Shown: in pieces, positions 12,017 through 25,296 of the stretch
Layout: each line of letters begins with the position of its first letter
Numbering within the stretch: the first letter of the stretch is position 1
Assembly: GCF_901933205.1 (NCBI RefSeq)
Contig: NC_044601.1
Coordinates: 44,489,376-44,553,375, forward strand
Length of the DNA stretch: 64,000 bases
From: Camarhynchus parvulus
Lineage: Eukaryota; Chordata; Aves; Passeriformes; Thraupidae
Direction of reading: 5' to 3'
The notes under the pieces: generated by a model
Databases searched by the model: none
Told to the model about the DNA's origin: nothing
The model's input: only the letters and a program-made list of their open reading frames with translations
Translations under genes and position numbers: made by a program

Positions 12017-15000
12017 ACGTATATATTAGAGTCTCTAAGAGTTGGGAATTGGTATTTCTTTTCCCTTTGGTCTATGGTAAATCAATCATAATTCAAAGGA
12101 ATATGACCAGAGCCTGGAAACTCTCTCCATGTTAGTGTTTCTTACCTGAGCAGGGTGAGCAGACTGTGGGACAGCTGTCCCAGCCACCCCAGGACAAGGC
12201 GGGCAAGAAAAGAAGAAGGGAAAGGTGTTTGCCTCCCCCATCCCTTTCAGGGACACTCCATGTGGACACTGGGTGATGAATATTGTCTCCCTGTGGAGAA
12301 GTGGTGAGGCCTGGGAAAGCTGGTGCAGCTGCATGACAGATGGCTGTTTCTTGCTAGGCAGAGGCAGCAGTGCAAACAGGGGGTCAGGCCAAGTGCATTG
12401 ACTTAAAATCTTAACTTCAACATTTAATTAACATTTCCAAAGTTTCCTTGATCCTTATGAGACTATTCCCTTCCTGTTGAGAATCAGCCAGTATTGTTGT
12501 TGGGCAAATGCCAGATTTCCTGGCTTTAAGTTTGTAAGTCTGAACCACACTAGATGTTTCCCAAGCTTATGTCTTGATCTCTAATAACATATTCACTTCT
12601 CAGATGGAAATAGCAAGTCTTTGCAGAACTCCTCAGATTTTTTTCCATCCAAGTGTGTGTCTGTGCACATACCCTGCAGCCAATCTGCTTGAAACTCACA
12701 TCCAAGAATTGCACCAAGGTTTGAAATCACTGCTTGTAATGCATTTTTTTAAAAAATGAAAATATAAAATATACATATCATAGGATATTAAATAATGCAT
12801 CTATGGCTGGTTTCTGGGAAGGGTGTCTTTCAGGTCCAGCAAGCATGACAAATATAAATAAGGATATAGAGGTACATAGAATAAAGGGATCCAAAACCAG
12901 CACAGAGCAGTGAGACTTCAGAAAGGCTTGGGGTGAATTCCATTAGAAATCTCCCTAATGAACACAACACTTGGGTCTTGTTAGAAAAGCCTACAGAGTA
13001 GAAGGCTGAAAAGAGTGCTTGGAAGGGCTGCCCCAATGGTTTAATTGTACGCCAAACCTGAGCTAACATGATGCAGTCTTATACACCAGGGGGATATAAT
13101 ACTTGCTTAGAAAGCCTTGCTTAAAGAACACTCTTAAAGAAAAATTTATGTGTATTCTATATTGCTATATTGGCATATTCTGTATGCTGAATATGACATG
13201 GCACATTTGAACAGTTTCATTGCCTCCTCTGACTTTTTGGGGAAACAATATTTGTTAGAAGTATGATTTGGAAAAGACAAATGTCTGAAGGAACAAATGA
13301 GGAAATGCAGATACTTAGTGAAGCCTTAATTTGTGATATATATTTAATTTGTTATTACTCTTCTCATTCTTGCTCTATTTTTTAGCTCAGACACTGAAAG
13401 CCTGCAAATGGTGCAACTCACTCACATGGCAGTGCATGGCCTTGTCTGCTCCTGTTTGCTTAAGACACTTACTCTTCTCTCAAGTGCATAGTCGCCAGAG
13501 GGAGGTGGACACATGGGCCTGCTCTTCTCACACTCATCCTAGAAGGAAAATTCATAAGTAGTGACCAGAGAAACTTTTCCAGGTTAATGCATTTCTATGA
13601 AGACCTTTTCAGGTGATGTCTGCTGAGGGGTTATTTGGAAAATATAATTAAAAAATCTATACAAACAAACAAAACCAACACTTTCCTAGCTATGAACATA
13701 TCTTACTGAGACAGCCATACCTCAGCCAGCAACACCATCTCAGTAAAGTGTTTCACCTGCATCAACAGAGGTCATGATTCCCATAAAAATCACCCTCACT
13801 CTTTATTTAAATGAGGCCCAGGCAGAGCTTAGCTGCTAACGCTTTGAGCCTTTGGGTCTAAAAGAGAAAAGCATCTGCTACTGCTGCTCCCCCACGCGGG
13901 TGTCCAGGTGGTTTTGGGTGGGCACTCTGTATTTCACAAGGGCATTGTGCAAGCATTAACATAAGTGGCCATTAGCCAGGCTAATTTCCCACAAGCTGTT
14001 GAGATAATAGGTCTCCAGTTTTATAAACTGGTTGTTGGAACCTGACACCAAAAATCCTTTTAAATGTAGCCTATTGAACCTACGCAGCCAAGTCTTGGTT
14101 TTTTCTGGTGGTTGCTGTCTATGTTCCTCGTGGAAGCATTAACAAAGCATTGCTTTTATAAATTTCAGCCTTAGTCTGTATGTCACTGGATTTCAGACAG
14201 ATCCTTCTACTTCAGTAGTTATTTGATAATAGTCAGGGCTCATGGTTTGCTGTTATAATCCTTGTGGTTATCTCTCCCTGCAGCACATCTTACCATCTGC
14301 TTTAGCATTGCTGCCTGGGGCATTGAAGTTCCTTTTTGCTTTCTCTTTCTAAAAATTGTGCCATCTACTTCATTTCTCTAGTCAAGGAGGAGAAATCAGC
14401 TGATTTTAGAAGCAGAATACCAATTTTTTTAGGCTTAGCTTGCAGCAGAGCACCTTCAGCCTTGGTGGCACATGGAAGAAAGCCCTCAGACCAGTACACA
14501 CCATGGTCCTGGGGGATTCAGCTCTGGGTTTGGCCTCTTTCATTTAGTTCCACGTCCCATGGATGTAAAATAGCAGTTTTGCTGTGGGTACCCCAAGAAG
14601 CAGCATTCGGCTGTTACTGGGCTTGAGGCAGAGAGGGACCCAGTACAGAGGTGGGAAGGAAGGGGAGGGCTTCTTTTCCTTTTCCCCATCCTATTGCTCA
14701 AGGTCGATGAGAGTTGCAGGTGCAGCTCAGTCCTGCTGCCTGTGCTTTGGAGAAGCTAGAGAGAAACTCTGGGTGATGTTTGTCTGAAGTGATGGAATCA
14801 TGAGAGATGTTACAGCAAATATAACATTGCCTGCAGCAGCTCCTGACAAGGTGCATGCTTTATAAGGAAACCACAGCAGCAGAGTCCTTTTTCAATGCTT
14901 CTGAGAGTGATCCAAAAGAACGTGGCTGTTCCGCATGTGGGCAGCAGCAAAGCATGACAGTCTGGCAAGCTCTGAAGAGCTGTTATCCAAAGAGACTCAG

Positions 15001-16564
15001 CTGGGTGGTAGGGACAGGAGCCCAGCTGTGGCTTTCAGCAATTGCTGTCCACTTGGTTATCTGGCTGTGGCCACGGCTAGTACAAAATGGAGGCTGGTGG
15101 AAGCCGCGTGTCACCCCAGGGCGGCATGGGGAAGGTCTGAGATGAGACTCGTTCTGGAACATTATGTCCAAAAATAATGGAACAATCTCATAAATGCTTT
15201 CCCCATGCTCTTGATTTTGTTTTGCTGTTTCTGGATAGAGGAGGGTGTTTCTCTCGTCTTTGAGTTCATTACCCAAAATTCTAAGGAAAAAATAATCACT
15301 AAAAAGAAAGTGAACAAAAGCAGGGGTTGTGTGCACAGTGTTGCAGATTGGTCTGCATATGGGTGAGAAATAACTGCGTCTCACAGTTCTGACTTGGGTA
15401 TTGCTGAGATAGAAATATCATAAAAGATGATGTTTAGACATTGAAGCACTTAGTGTTTGCAACCTTGCACTAACTTCCCCATTCACACATTACACTAGAG
15501 CTCTCCTTGAACAGTCAGCTGCGATGGAGAATGTCACACTGGAATCCATTTAATGTCCTCTTGAGAGCCTTTAGAAGGCAGATTCTTAGCTGATATAGGT
15601 CAGCATGACTTGCAGGAGCTGACATTTTGAGATTCACTCTCCTCTGAGACTAATTAGATAATGCATAGGAGTAAGTTCATGTTTTGCTGCATGGAGTGAG
15701 GTCTGTGCTGTTTTTTCATGAAAGGTATTTGTGGAAGAATCTTATGGCTGGGAATAGCAGGCTGGTCTAATCAGGCACTCTCCCAGTTTGTGTGGAAACC
15801 CTTTTAGTTTCCTTGGTGTCCTCAGAAATGAATCAGTGCAATCAAAAATATTTCCTCTCTGCTCCCTTCAGGGCTCACTCTAGGTTCTGTGTTTTCTGAA
15901 CCAACCTGTAAGAGGGAAGGTAAACCATACACCCTGCATGAGTCCTCTCTGCTGGTGGTCCCTCCTGATCACTAAGGTGGCCAGGTAAGGAGAAGGTTAA
16001 AACTCTCTCATTATTTAGAAGCTCTCTGAAATCAGGAAAGGATTAAAGTCACCAGCTTGGGAATTTCACAAGATAGCCGACATATTGAACAAAGCCAGGC
16101 TGAAATGAAGCCTGCCTTTTAAAAAGCTTTTAGAGAGTGAAATCTTGGGCTGGCAGGAACAAGGCACTGTAAAAATCAAGGGCTAATAGAGTTATCTATT
16201 TTAAGCTTCTTGTGCGTACAGGAAGAAAGAATGATACAGTATCATTTGAGATATTGATGTGTTTGTAGCTGTTTTTACTTTAACTGCTGCTACAGCTAGT
16301 GACAGATGACGCCATTCTAATGACGAATATTCTTCCACAGAAAAGTAGTGATTTTCTTCAGCATTTATTGTCCTTTGGGTTTTGAGCTACTTGGCAGTTT
16401 ACTCTGTGTTGCATATTATATTATTTTCCAGTTTGATTGGCATTTTGCTGAGTCACAGCTTGGTTTTCAATTTCCAAGGGATGCAGGAGCTAGTAGCTGT
16501 TGTGTGGGAATATGCACTGCAGTGCTGGGCAGTAGCGTAGCTCAAAATACAAGGGACACCGCAA
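12017..16564. other. Non-coding stretch, nothing recognised
   Basis: Unique-looking DNA without a recognised repeat or gene. GC-richer patches near 14430-14760 and 14930-15150 give overlapping open frames on both strands, which argues against real coding. Around 13800-14060 the texture is that of a possible conserved non-coding element, which I cannot test here. Confidence 0.45.
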
Positions 16565-16614
16565 AAACAAACAAACAAACAAACAAACAAACAAACAAAC
16601 AAACAAACAAACAA
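16565..16614. repeat. (AAAC)n microsatellite
   Basis: About twelve uninterrupted AAAC units. It is followed by an A/C-rich stretch to about 16657. It could be the expanded tail of an old retroposon, but no body is recognisable to its left. Confidence 0.97.
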
Positions 16615-19600
16615 TCCACCTGCCAAAAATACCAAAACAAAACCCCAACCCCAAGAAATAACTACTTGTGCTTGGCTGTAGTGGTTGGACTTAGCCACAG
16701 TGATCTTCTTGTTCCTGGACTGTAGGGAAAAACATCAGAGGAGAAAAGTTCCCAGCATCAAGGGCCCTCCACCCCTTGTTTCAGAAGTATATTTTATCTG
16801 TAAAATTAAATTTTCAATTAGGTGTAACAGATACCTCTGCAGAAAAGAATTTATTGATATACTGTGTATTTCTGCCAGGAAAAGACCAGGTTTTTCAAAA
16901 TGTCACTATATCTAAAGCAGGAAAGGAAGGCCTAGATTTCTGCTTTAACTTTAGAGAAAGCAAATAAGGCAACTGTTACATCAGCTGTGATCTTTGTTAA
17001 GCTGTTTGCTGATAAATGGAGATGTTTGAATGCCATAATTAAAAATCTCAAACATCACGCCATCCATGACTTTTCTTTGAGTGAAGGAGTCTGTAGAAAT
17101 ACAGTAATTGCAGACTTGCTGACTCAAGCCCTCTCTGTTCCAGGGTCAAAATAGAGTTGCTAAATACAATTCTGACTAAGCTATTCAAAGAAATTCCCTT
17201 CAGGGACACGTTCTTAAAATTCAGTCTGTGAAAATACATGACTGACTGTGGCTATGATTGCTGTGGCAGTGAGAATTGCTGCTGGCCCATTGGAAACAAT
17301 CTCCTAAATGATGGGAGGGAAGAGCCTGTCAGAACAAGATTTGCATAGGAAAATGTCCCTTTGTCTCTAAAATTCACAAATTAATGAATCATGTCTGGTA
17401 GCAACAAGCAGTGTCCTCCCCTGTGTTCAGTCCAGAAGATGTGTAGAGCAGGATTCGCCTCTCACAAGCTTCTGACAAGCGCAGTTTTGCCTTTGGAAAG
17501 ATCACGGTTAAAGGAAAAATTGTGGCAAGACTCAAGGAGTAAAGTTTGCAGAGGGTAAAATTTTACTGATTCTTCATGTGGGAGAAAAACATAGGTGCCA
17601 GCTGAGCACTCCAAAGGCCATAAGCCAGATCCATAACTGTAGTATTGGGCTCTCTTTCAGGTAAACACAGGGCAATATTTTATACCAGTTCTAGTTATTG
17701 GAAACCAGTCATTGCCCAGTACAGTGTCTGTACAACCAGTGCAGCATTTTCCACTTCAAAGCAAGGTGTTATTCCACAGGGTTTAGGAGGAAAGTGGGAA
17801 CTTGCCATCTGATGCAGAGAAGATCTGTACAGACAATGAAATATTCCAAGACAAAGGTTTGCAAACATCCCAGCAATTCCAGGCCTAGCAGCAGGGTATA
17901 CTAGGAGAGGAGAAATGGGAAGTATCTACAGCTCAGGGAATCTGCTGTTGGTGAAGCCTGTGCAGCTGCAGTCTGCTGTGTGGAGGAAAGGCCATGCACC
18001 CCAGCCACAGAAAAGGAGTAAAGCCCAATGCTTCTGGGGGAAGGAAGGTGATCACAGCCTGATCCCTTTACAATGGAGAGGGAATTTCACTTTCCTGCTG
18101 TGGACTGATTGAATTCAGACAACATCTGTCCTGAGTGTTGAGTACAGAAGGTGATACAGGAGCAGGGAAGAGGACAGTCTGTTGTGTTGAGCGCATATAT
18201 TTTATGTGTCAATGGTTCTAATGTGAATTCTTAATTCTTCCTTGCTGCCTGTGCTAAAATACATCTTTACTGAAGTATAACTCTGCACTTCAAAAATGAA
18301 AGTTCAGTCATCGTGATTTTCATATTACTATTTAATACTTTGATGGATACAAATGGTGCAAAGGTCTTAAAAGATGCATACACAAATGCTGCTGTGTCTC
18401 TCAGTTTAAAATACTATGGATATAAACATGAAGCTTGCTACCAAGCCTCATGGCAAACTTAAGACATTGGAAGGCCAGCATCTTTTTATACAAAATAAAA
18501 AATGGGTCAGAATAAAGAAAGATTAACCTGTTTCAATTGCTAACTCTGTTCATAAAATGCAATCAGGCCTGAGACTGGACACATGATGGAGTGAAATCAC
18601 TTTCCCAGTCCTCATTTGACGAGATGATGTTCCCAGACAAATACTTTATTAACTCTAGAACAAATCAATGTGCTGAAGTAACCTTTGGGCCCCAACTTCT
18701 TCTTCAAGAAATGCATGGTTGGTGTATGTTAATGCATGTAAAGTCAGATTTTTCCAATTGACCTGGTATTCAGAAGTGAAATATAATAGCTGATAGACAT
18801 GCTTAGCATTTCAGCAGCAGGATGAAGCCATAACTGTCTTGTGAGAGGATGCTTTGGTATTCAGGCATGTTCACATTTGACAAAATGAATTTTTTATCAT
18901 TCTGAAACACTTCTGGCAGATGAATAAATGTAATTCAGAATATGTGATAGTCTTTAGGATTAAATTATGACTATCTATGGTGTATTTGGCTGCATAGTTT
19001 ATCATCTAAATGGAACAATTATCTAGAAGTAAATTTCACTCTACTTTTCTATTAATCTCTAAATAGACAGTGTTTTTCATGCTATGCTCCAAAATCATCT
19101 GCAAAACATGTTGTCAAGATTCAAGCTGTTTGGCTGTAGCACACTCTTTACAGATAAAAAAATTCATAATGCAGCACTCTGGTCTCAAAAAAACCCCAAA
19201 GCAGCTATCAAAAACCCTACCAAATCCTGGGATCATTTATTTTTAGTTCTATAATAAAAACTAGATAGGTAGAAATTTGGTTATTTTCAGTGTTTTAGAC
19301 AAACTGTGCCCATACATGTTACTATGTACACCTGAGAGGAGACTCCAGTTTTATCTTCTGCGAAGAGGGAGTACTATATTGAGGCAATATGTTAATTTTT
19401 TAAGATCAAAATATACAGTACTGCTATGTGAAAATCTTGAATAAACCTTACTTTATCATCAAGGGTAAGAATATGAATAGCATTAAAATCCAGACTTTCT
19501 GAGTCATTTTGCCATCATCTTCTGCATTTTCACATTTCTGAGCAAGAACCCATTCACAAGCTTTGCTCGAAGCTAGGCTGGAATGTCTTTTATCATCTGC

Positions 19601-20056
19601 TCCATTTTCATGGTGCCTTATAGTTGAGAAGTGTCCATAAAGCCTTATGGCAGTTACTGTTATCTTCATAGATCTGTGCAGAATCACTTCTCTGCACCTT
19701 CTAGGTGCAGAATATCTTCTTTAAAGGGACTGGTTTGAACTGCTGTGGCAGATTATTGACTGTCGCACTCAAGATGTACATTCAGATTAACTTGATCACT
19801 TGAAAATACATAAATATAACTTATGTTTAGCATTAGGTGATTCTCTCTATTCTCTACGTTAAGCATACTTATAAGCATAATGAAAGCTTATAACATATTA
19901 AGACTAATACTGGCTTGATGCAAGCAGTAAGCAAATCGGGATAAAAGTATGGGATACAACAAGACTGAGGTGCCAAAAGCTGGAATTATACAGGTTAGTT
20001 TTCAGACATTTGTTTTAGGCAGGCAGGAACTATTTGGAAAATACTTTTCAGATATT

Positions 20057-20212
20057 GGGGTGTTTCGGTTTTGGTTTTTGGTTTGGATAGTTTGTTTTTG
20101 GTGGTGGTTTTTTAGTGGTTTTTTTGGGGTTTTTTTTTTGTTTTTGTTTTCTGTTTGTTTGTTTGTTTTTTGTGGGTGTTTTGTTTTGTTTTGTGTTTGT
20201 TTTTTTTTTTTT
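20057..20212. repeat. Low-complexity G/T-only tract
   Basis: Over 156 bases the plus strand has only three A and two C residues; the rest is G and T. The tract includes (GTTT)n, (TTTTG)n and pure T runs. The minus strand is correspondingly A/C-only, which explains the lysine-, asparagine- and threonine-rich open frame seen there. No coding meaning is inferred. Confidence 0.95.
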
Positions 20213-23200
20213 ATATTGAAGCTATTTCCATACAAAACAGAAAAATGTCAAAAGGACAATAGTATGTCCTCAGCTACTAAAGCTCACCAGAGACCTCCAC
20301 ACAAACTACAAATCCATCCCTCTGCTCCAAATTTGCCTTTAGAGTCCAGCAGTATGACAGCAGTTTAACAGGACAGTGATGCAATGCAGTGAGCCTCCGT
20401 GGCTCCAGCTTTCCCTTGCTCCCTGGCTGCTGCACCTGGGGAAATATTTGCACCAACCTCTGGGAAAGACTCTGGAAACTTGTGTGCCTGCTGGAGGCAG
20501 CAATGGGCACACTCCTGCCTGCTCCTGCCTGGCAGCCTTCTCTTGGAGTCATTTCCACTGCATGCCCACGTCCACAGGATCCTGGTACCCACACTGACTC
20601 ACCTCGTAACTCTTGTCCTCTTCATACCTTTCCATTATGAGAATTACAGCTGCAAAAGCAGAGGTAAAATGTCTCAACAGTGAAAATCTCAAACAGCAGT
20701 TTTCATTTCAGATGTGTTATTTAGCTCTGCTCTAAGACTCAGTTTCGTGTCAGTGAAGAGTTTCCATCCTAAGTAATCAATCAAAGAAATAGGAGACAGT
20801 GACCCAAGACAAGGGGTGACTCATTTGCGAATTGAAGCTCAGCTCTAAATACTTCAGGACAAGAAAAATATGAATAATTTTTATGTTTTTGTTGTAGTAC
20901 TAATGTCTTCAAATGGAATTTTGGAGTGGTTTAATTTTTGGAATTCAAAACCAGCTATGTTTAGCATGTAGTGAAATAAGTAAGGAAAAATATTTCATTA
21001 TAATTATGCCTGTAAAAAAACAACACTCTGCAGAAGTTAAAAAGTATTCTAAATATTTTACATCTGTGAGAATACTAATTATTTCTTTGTATGGTAGAAA
21101 TATAGAATGAAGCACCGAGAAATGCTTATGAAGGAAGGCTTTGTACAGGGGCTTTATAGAGAGAACCATATATTCAGTTTGAGCATTTCTGTGTGATCAG
21201 ATACATTCATAACAGAATTCTGTTGGTTTTTTTTAACTAATTTGATTGTTAGTCATTTTTGCCAGTAGGGTTGCTAGTGTTAAAATCTGAAGTATTGAAG
21301 AAAGTCGGATTTTGTTCATGCACAATTCCTGCAAAGCTGAAAGTACAACAAATACTTTCACACATCCCCTGTCTGCCTCGTGGCCAAGGCCAGCATCTTG
21401 TAAAAGCTGCATTGCCAGTAACAGGGTTACCACTTGATTACTTAGTGAAGATACTAAAGTAACTTCTGTTAAAATGAGCTTCAGTTAACATGAGCAGGTT
21501 AAATATATCCAAAAATCAATCTCTTTAAGCAGAATATAAGATGGTTTTGCATTCCTTTTTATTACACTTGTTTGGAGCTTGAAAATGGTGATAATGGATG
21601 AGTTTCTGATCTAAACCAGTATTCAGCAATGAATGAAGCAGCTTTGAGACACACATGAAAAGGTTCTGATATGGGCAATCATAAATTAACCTTTCCAGAA
21701 AATAACGCTTTTTATAATCCCGTTTGATGGGAAGCTAGTGCGTGCCCTGAATAATGAAAGCTCATAACATCAGCAAAACTCATGGCTTTTTTAAATTAAA
21801 TGTTTTACCGGAATGATAGTTTTTATCTTTCACAATATAGTTCAGTTATTGTTTCAGATCCTGCAAAGCTCCTTCCCTTTGGGGTGGAGGAACATGTAGC
21901 TCCTGGATAATACCTTTTTTCCAGTAATTTTCAAACCAGTTCTAAAGAAGGTCACTATAATGAAAATATTCTCTTTCTTAAACTTAAGCTGCATAATGAG
22001 TTTTATGAGATAAACTGCTTAAGAAATGGTTCCACAATTTAAAGTATGCCATTCTTTATATACACATAGGAGGAAAGAAGCAGAAAATCTACCCTGCTTT
22101 CTTTTCAGCCTTTGTTTGATTCTTTCTTATAATCCATCCCTTGTTTTCAGTTATTTTTCAAAAGATTTCCATTTTCATTAGATTTCATCTTATATAAAAC
22201 ACAGAGAATGAAATTACTGCCAGAAATATTGGAGTCTGTGTATTATCAGCAGGTTTGGGTCTCTCTTGTGAATCATCCCACACTATATTTAGCCCTCTGT
22301 TAATCTGAGCTCATGTGAATATTAGCAGTGTTTCACTGTTTCTCAGTTTTGGGACCCCAAGACCCCCTACAGTTCCAATCTGTGAGTCTGGCAAGAGTCC
22401 CCTGAGCTTAGCACCTGCACTTTGGGCTTTCCTGTTGTTTGGCAATGAGGAGCAGGTGTGTGTGTTATGCCTCCTTTCTGTGTGACTGTCTGGCAAGCTT
22501 TGTGGTGCCTGCACAGGAAATCAGGACAACACACAACAGCGACACTGGAAACACCATCTTTCTGCTGTCCAGCTCCAGCCATCCCACTGGCTCATCCAGT
22601 GGAGGTCCCCAAGGTGGGGGGCAGTGATAGCCAGGCTGTGGGGTTTGAGATGAGCTGCCATGGCTTCTGACTACTGATTCTGAGCAGCACTGCTTGGCTC
22701 TGAAAATGGAGGTTAAGCTCCACACTGCAGATGTGCAGGAATTGTCAGTAATTTGCAACAGTGTTGGGAAACTGTTTTCAAAATTATTAAATGGATGAAT
22801 TTGCAACAGCAGTCTGAGTCCAACCCTTGACATGACCAAAGCAGTGATATGAGCTCATTAGCTGGATGAAGCACAGCAAAACAATTTTGAACAGCAGTTG
22901 TTACAAATTGTTTGTGAGTTATTTCTGAATAACATGTATTTTAGATAAGCCCCTGATTTCTTGTCAACAGCATTAAAGAAAGGTGGTATTTGTGAGCCAC
23001 TTAGCTCTATGATTTATGTGTTTCCAGACTGAAGGTGCTCCCTTCCATGTTCTTCTTCCTCGTTTTTCTCCTGGTGTGAAAAATCTTAGTAGCAGGTGCC
23101 AAACAATTATACATTCCCATCAAACATGGTGTTGTATTTCTCAATTCTTCTGTTTTACTGAGCTGTGTATTTAGTTTTTAGGTATCTTCCTTGCCCTCTG

Positions 23201-24285
23201 GGGACACAGAAGTACCAGAAAATATAAACTCTGATATTATAGTTTTGAGTAAGTTTCTGATCTGCAGGTGCTGCTGTACTTGCACAGATCCATGGCAGGA
23301 CTCCAGCAATGAGCAGCAGGAGACAGGTGTCTGGCATTACTCACACTGGGGAGGCAGCAGCTCCTGTACCCTGGCACAGACTGGCCCATCCCTGAACATT
23401 TAGGGCAGCTGTGATTCCCTGTCTGGCACCTGCCCTTGGATGCTCCTGGAGACCTGAGCTGTGAGCAGCAAGGGTGACTGGCCATGCATCACTGCTGTTG
23501 AAGTCACCACGCCTGATGATGCAGTGATAGGTGTGCGTTCTCTGCCTCGCAGCCCTTTGACAGAGGAGTGCAAGTTCGTGCATTAAAGCAGCATCAGTGA
23601 AAGTATGAGACTGTTTTCCCACCAAACAGTGCTGAATTAGGCAAACTGAGAACAAAAGGAGCATCGCTGCAGAGAGAAGCACTATGAACATGAGAAATCC
23701 ATGTTCTTTGAAATCCATGTTCTACCAACAGATCTTTAGCTTGTGTAATGTTTCATTCTCCAGACAACATTGCTCCAGCACCATAATTCTGATTCAATGT
23801 CTGGTATCTAATGCTTTGTTAGTTTTTAATTTTATTTATTTGCTTCAGTGTAAATATTCAACTAGTACTGGAGACACATAGAAAATTCTTTCTGCTTCCT
23901 CACACATTTCATTAACCTTCCCTCTGCCACTTCTTCCTTCAAAGAATTTCCTTCTGAGGCTTCACTGTCATGTCTGGAAACTATTTTTTCCCTTTTATGG
24001 ATGCAAGGGTGTATTTAAAACATGATGCTCCCAAAGTGTGAGTGCTCAGGCATGTCCAGCCAAGAGATGCCAGGCACCAGGGCCCCATGTTAGGACAGTT
24101 TGGGAGATCGTTAAGATGTAATAGCCAAAACAAGCAGCTATGTGACTGCAGCTTTGTATGTGAGTAGAAGAAATTATTGTTATAATAGCTTAAGTATAAA
24201 CACTCTCAAATGGGCCAAATTTCAGGAATCCAGCCTTTTCCCCTGCTTCTCCTTTCCCTTTTCTTGATCCTTGAGAAAGGAGATA

Positions 24286-24303
24286 TTCTGGCTTAAGCCA
24301 GAA
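24286..24303. repeat. Perfect 18-bp palindrome
   Basis: TTCTGGCTTAAGCCAGAA equals its own reverse complement over all 18 positions. It lies between purine-rich flanks. It could be a dimeric factor site or chance. Confidence 0.9.
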
Positions 24304-24837
24304 ATAAAGGGAAGAAAATCAGGACAGATACTACAATATCTTCTGAGATGAAGGCCTAATCATATGTATGTCTGTCTTTGTGTTCTCATTATCAATCTGT
24401 TGTTGAAGGCAGCACATGCAGAGGGAAATAAGTAGATGATTGATTTGCATGAAAAAACTTAATACAGGTCATTGCACTAGACAGGAGAAAAATATATTAA
24501 CTTAGGATCTGTGAAAGCATCAATGGAAACAATAACTGAACACAACAGACTTGTCAGTGAAAACCTCTGTCTCTGTCCGCAGCAGGAAGCTTGGCTGTGT
24601 CACTGCTCTTGGAAGCTTATCCAAAATGCAGTGGAATGGATGAGGGGCTGATGGTCTGGGCTATGGCACCAGACGAGGCCCATGGCAGAGGGCGAGTATC
24701 TGGCCACTATCCCAATATCATGGTTTAGCCCAAGCCAGTAGCCAAGCCCCCACAGCCACTCACTCCCCCACCAGCAGGACTGGGGAGAAGATCAGCAGGG
24801 TGAAAGCTGGAAAACTCATGGGTTGACATAAAAACAG

Positions 24838-24843
24838 TTTAAT
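24838..24843 (-). promoter_or_regulatory. LTR polyadenylation signal
   Basis: ATTAAA on the minus strand, about 180 bases downstream of the TATA box within the same LTR, matching the CCTATTAAACTG block of the family. Confidence 0.5.
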
Positions 24844-25020
24844 AGGCAAAGCAAAAGCTGCACATGCAAGCAGAAAAAACCAAGGAATTAATTCAGTGCT
24901 TTGCATGAGCAGGCAGTTCATGTTCAGTCATCTCTGGGAGAGCATCTCACATAATGGTTACTTGTAAAGACATAACTCTGTCACTCCAAATGTCCCCTCC
25001 TTTCTTCTTCCTCTCCCCAC

Positions 25021-25027
25021 TTTATAG
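25021..25027 (-). promoter_or_regulatory. LTR TATA box
   Basis: CTATAAA on the minus strand, in the position expected for the TATA box of the solo LTR, downstream of a conserved GTGACATCATGCTCAGG block. Whether it still drives transcription is unknown. Confidence 0.55.
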
Positions 25028-25296
25028 CCTGAGCATGATGTCACATGGTCTGAAATATCCCTTTGGTCAGTTGGGTCACCTGTCCTGGTTCTGTCTCCTC
25101 CCAGCATCCCAAGCCCCCCAGCTTCCTTGCCAGAGTGGCTGTACAAAGAGCAGAAAAGCCTACTGAGCTGGCTGAGCGCTGCTCAGCAGCAACAAAACAT
25201 TTCTATGCTATTAGCCTGTTTTCAACACAAGACCAAAACACAGCCTCATACCAGCCCGTGTGAAGAAAATTAACTCTATCCCAGACAAAACCAGCA

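Larger units (their letters stand above)
16615..24715. other. Non-coding stretch with one G/T tract and one palindrome
   Basis: No gene or repeat family recognised over 8 kb. The G/T tract at 20057-20212 and the palindrome at 24286-24303 are listed separately. The GC-richer patch at 20370-20600 yields open frames on both strands, but none looks like a known protein. Confidence 0.45.
24716..25296 (-). mobile_element. Solo LTR of an avian endogenous retrovirus, minus orientation
   Basis: A 581-bp block matches, from memory, a well-known songbird LTR read on the minus strand. Landmarks in that orientation, starting from 25296, are: TGGTTTTGTCTGGGATAGAG; the block GAGTTAATTTTCTTCACA; a TATA box CTATAAA (25021-25027); an ATTAAA polyadenylation signal (24838-24843); and an end resembling GGGCTAAACCATGATA. 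The usual TG...CA termini are nearly kept; the 3' CA has become TA. I see no internal retroviral sequence and no second LTR, so this is a solo LTR left by recombination. A target duplication is not clear: TATCCCA on the left and TACCCA on the right are only similar. It has no coding capacity. Confidence 0.85.

Noticed and set aside
20002..20235. Lys/Asn/Thr-rich minus-strand frame
   Set aside because: A direct product of the G/T-only tract on the plus strand.
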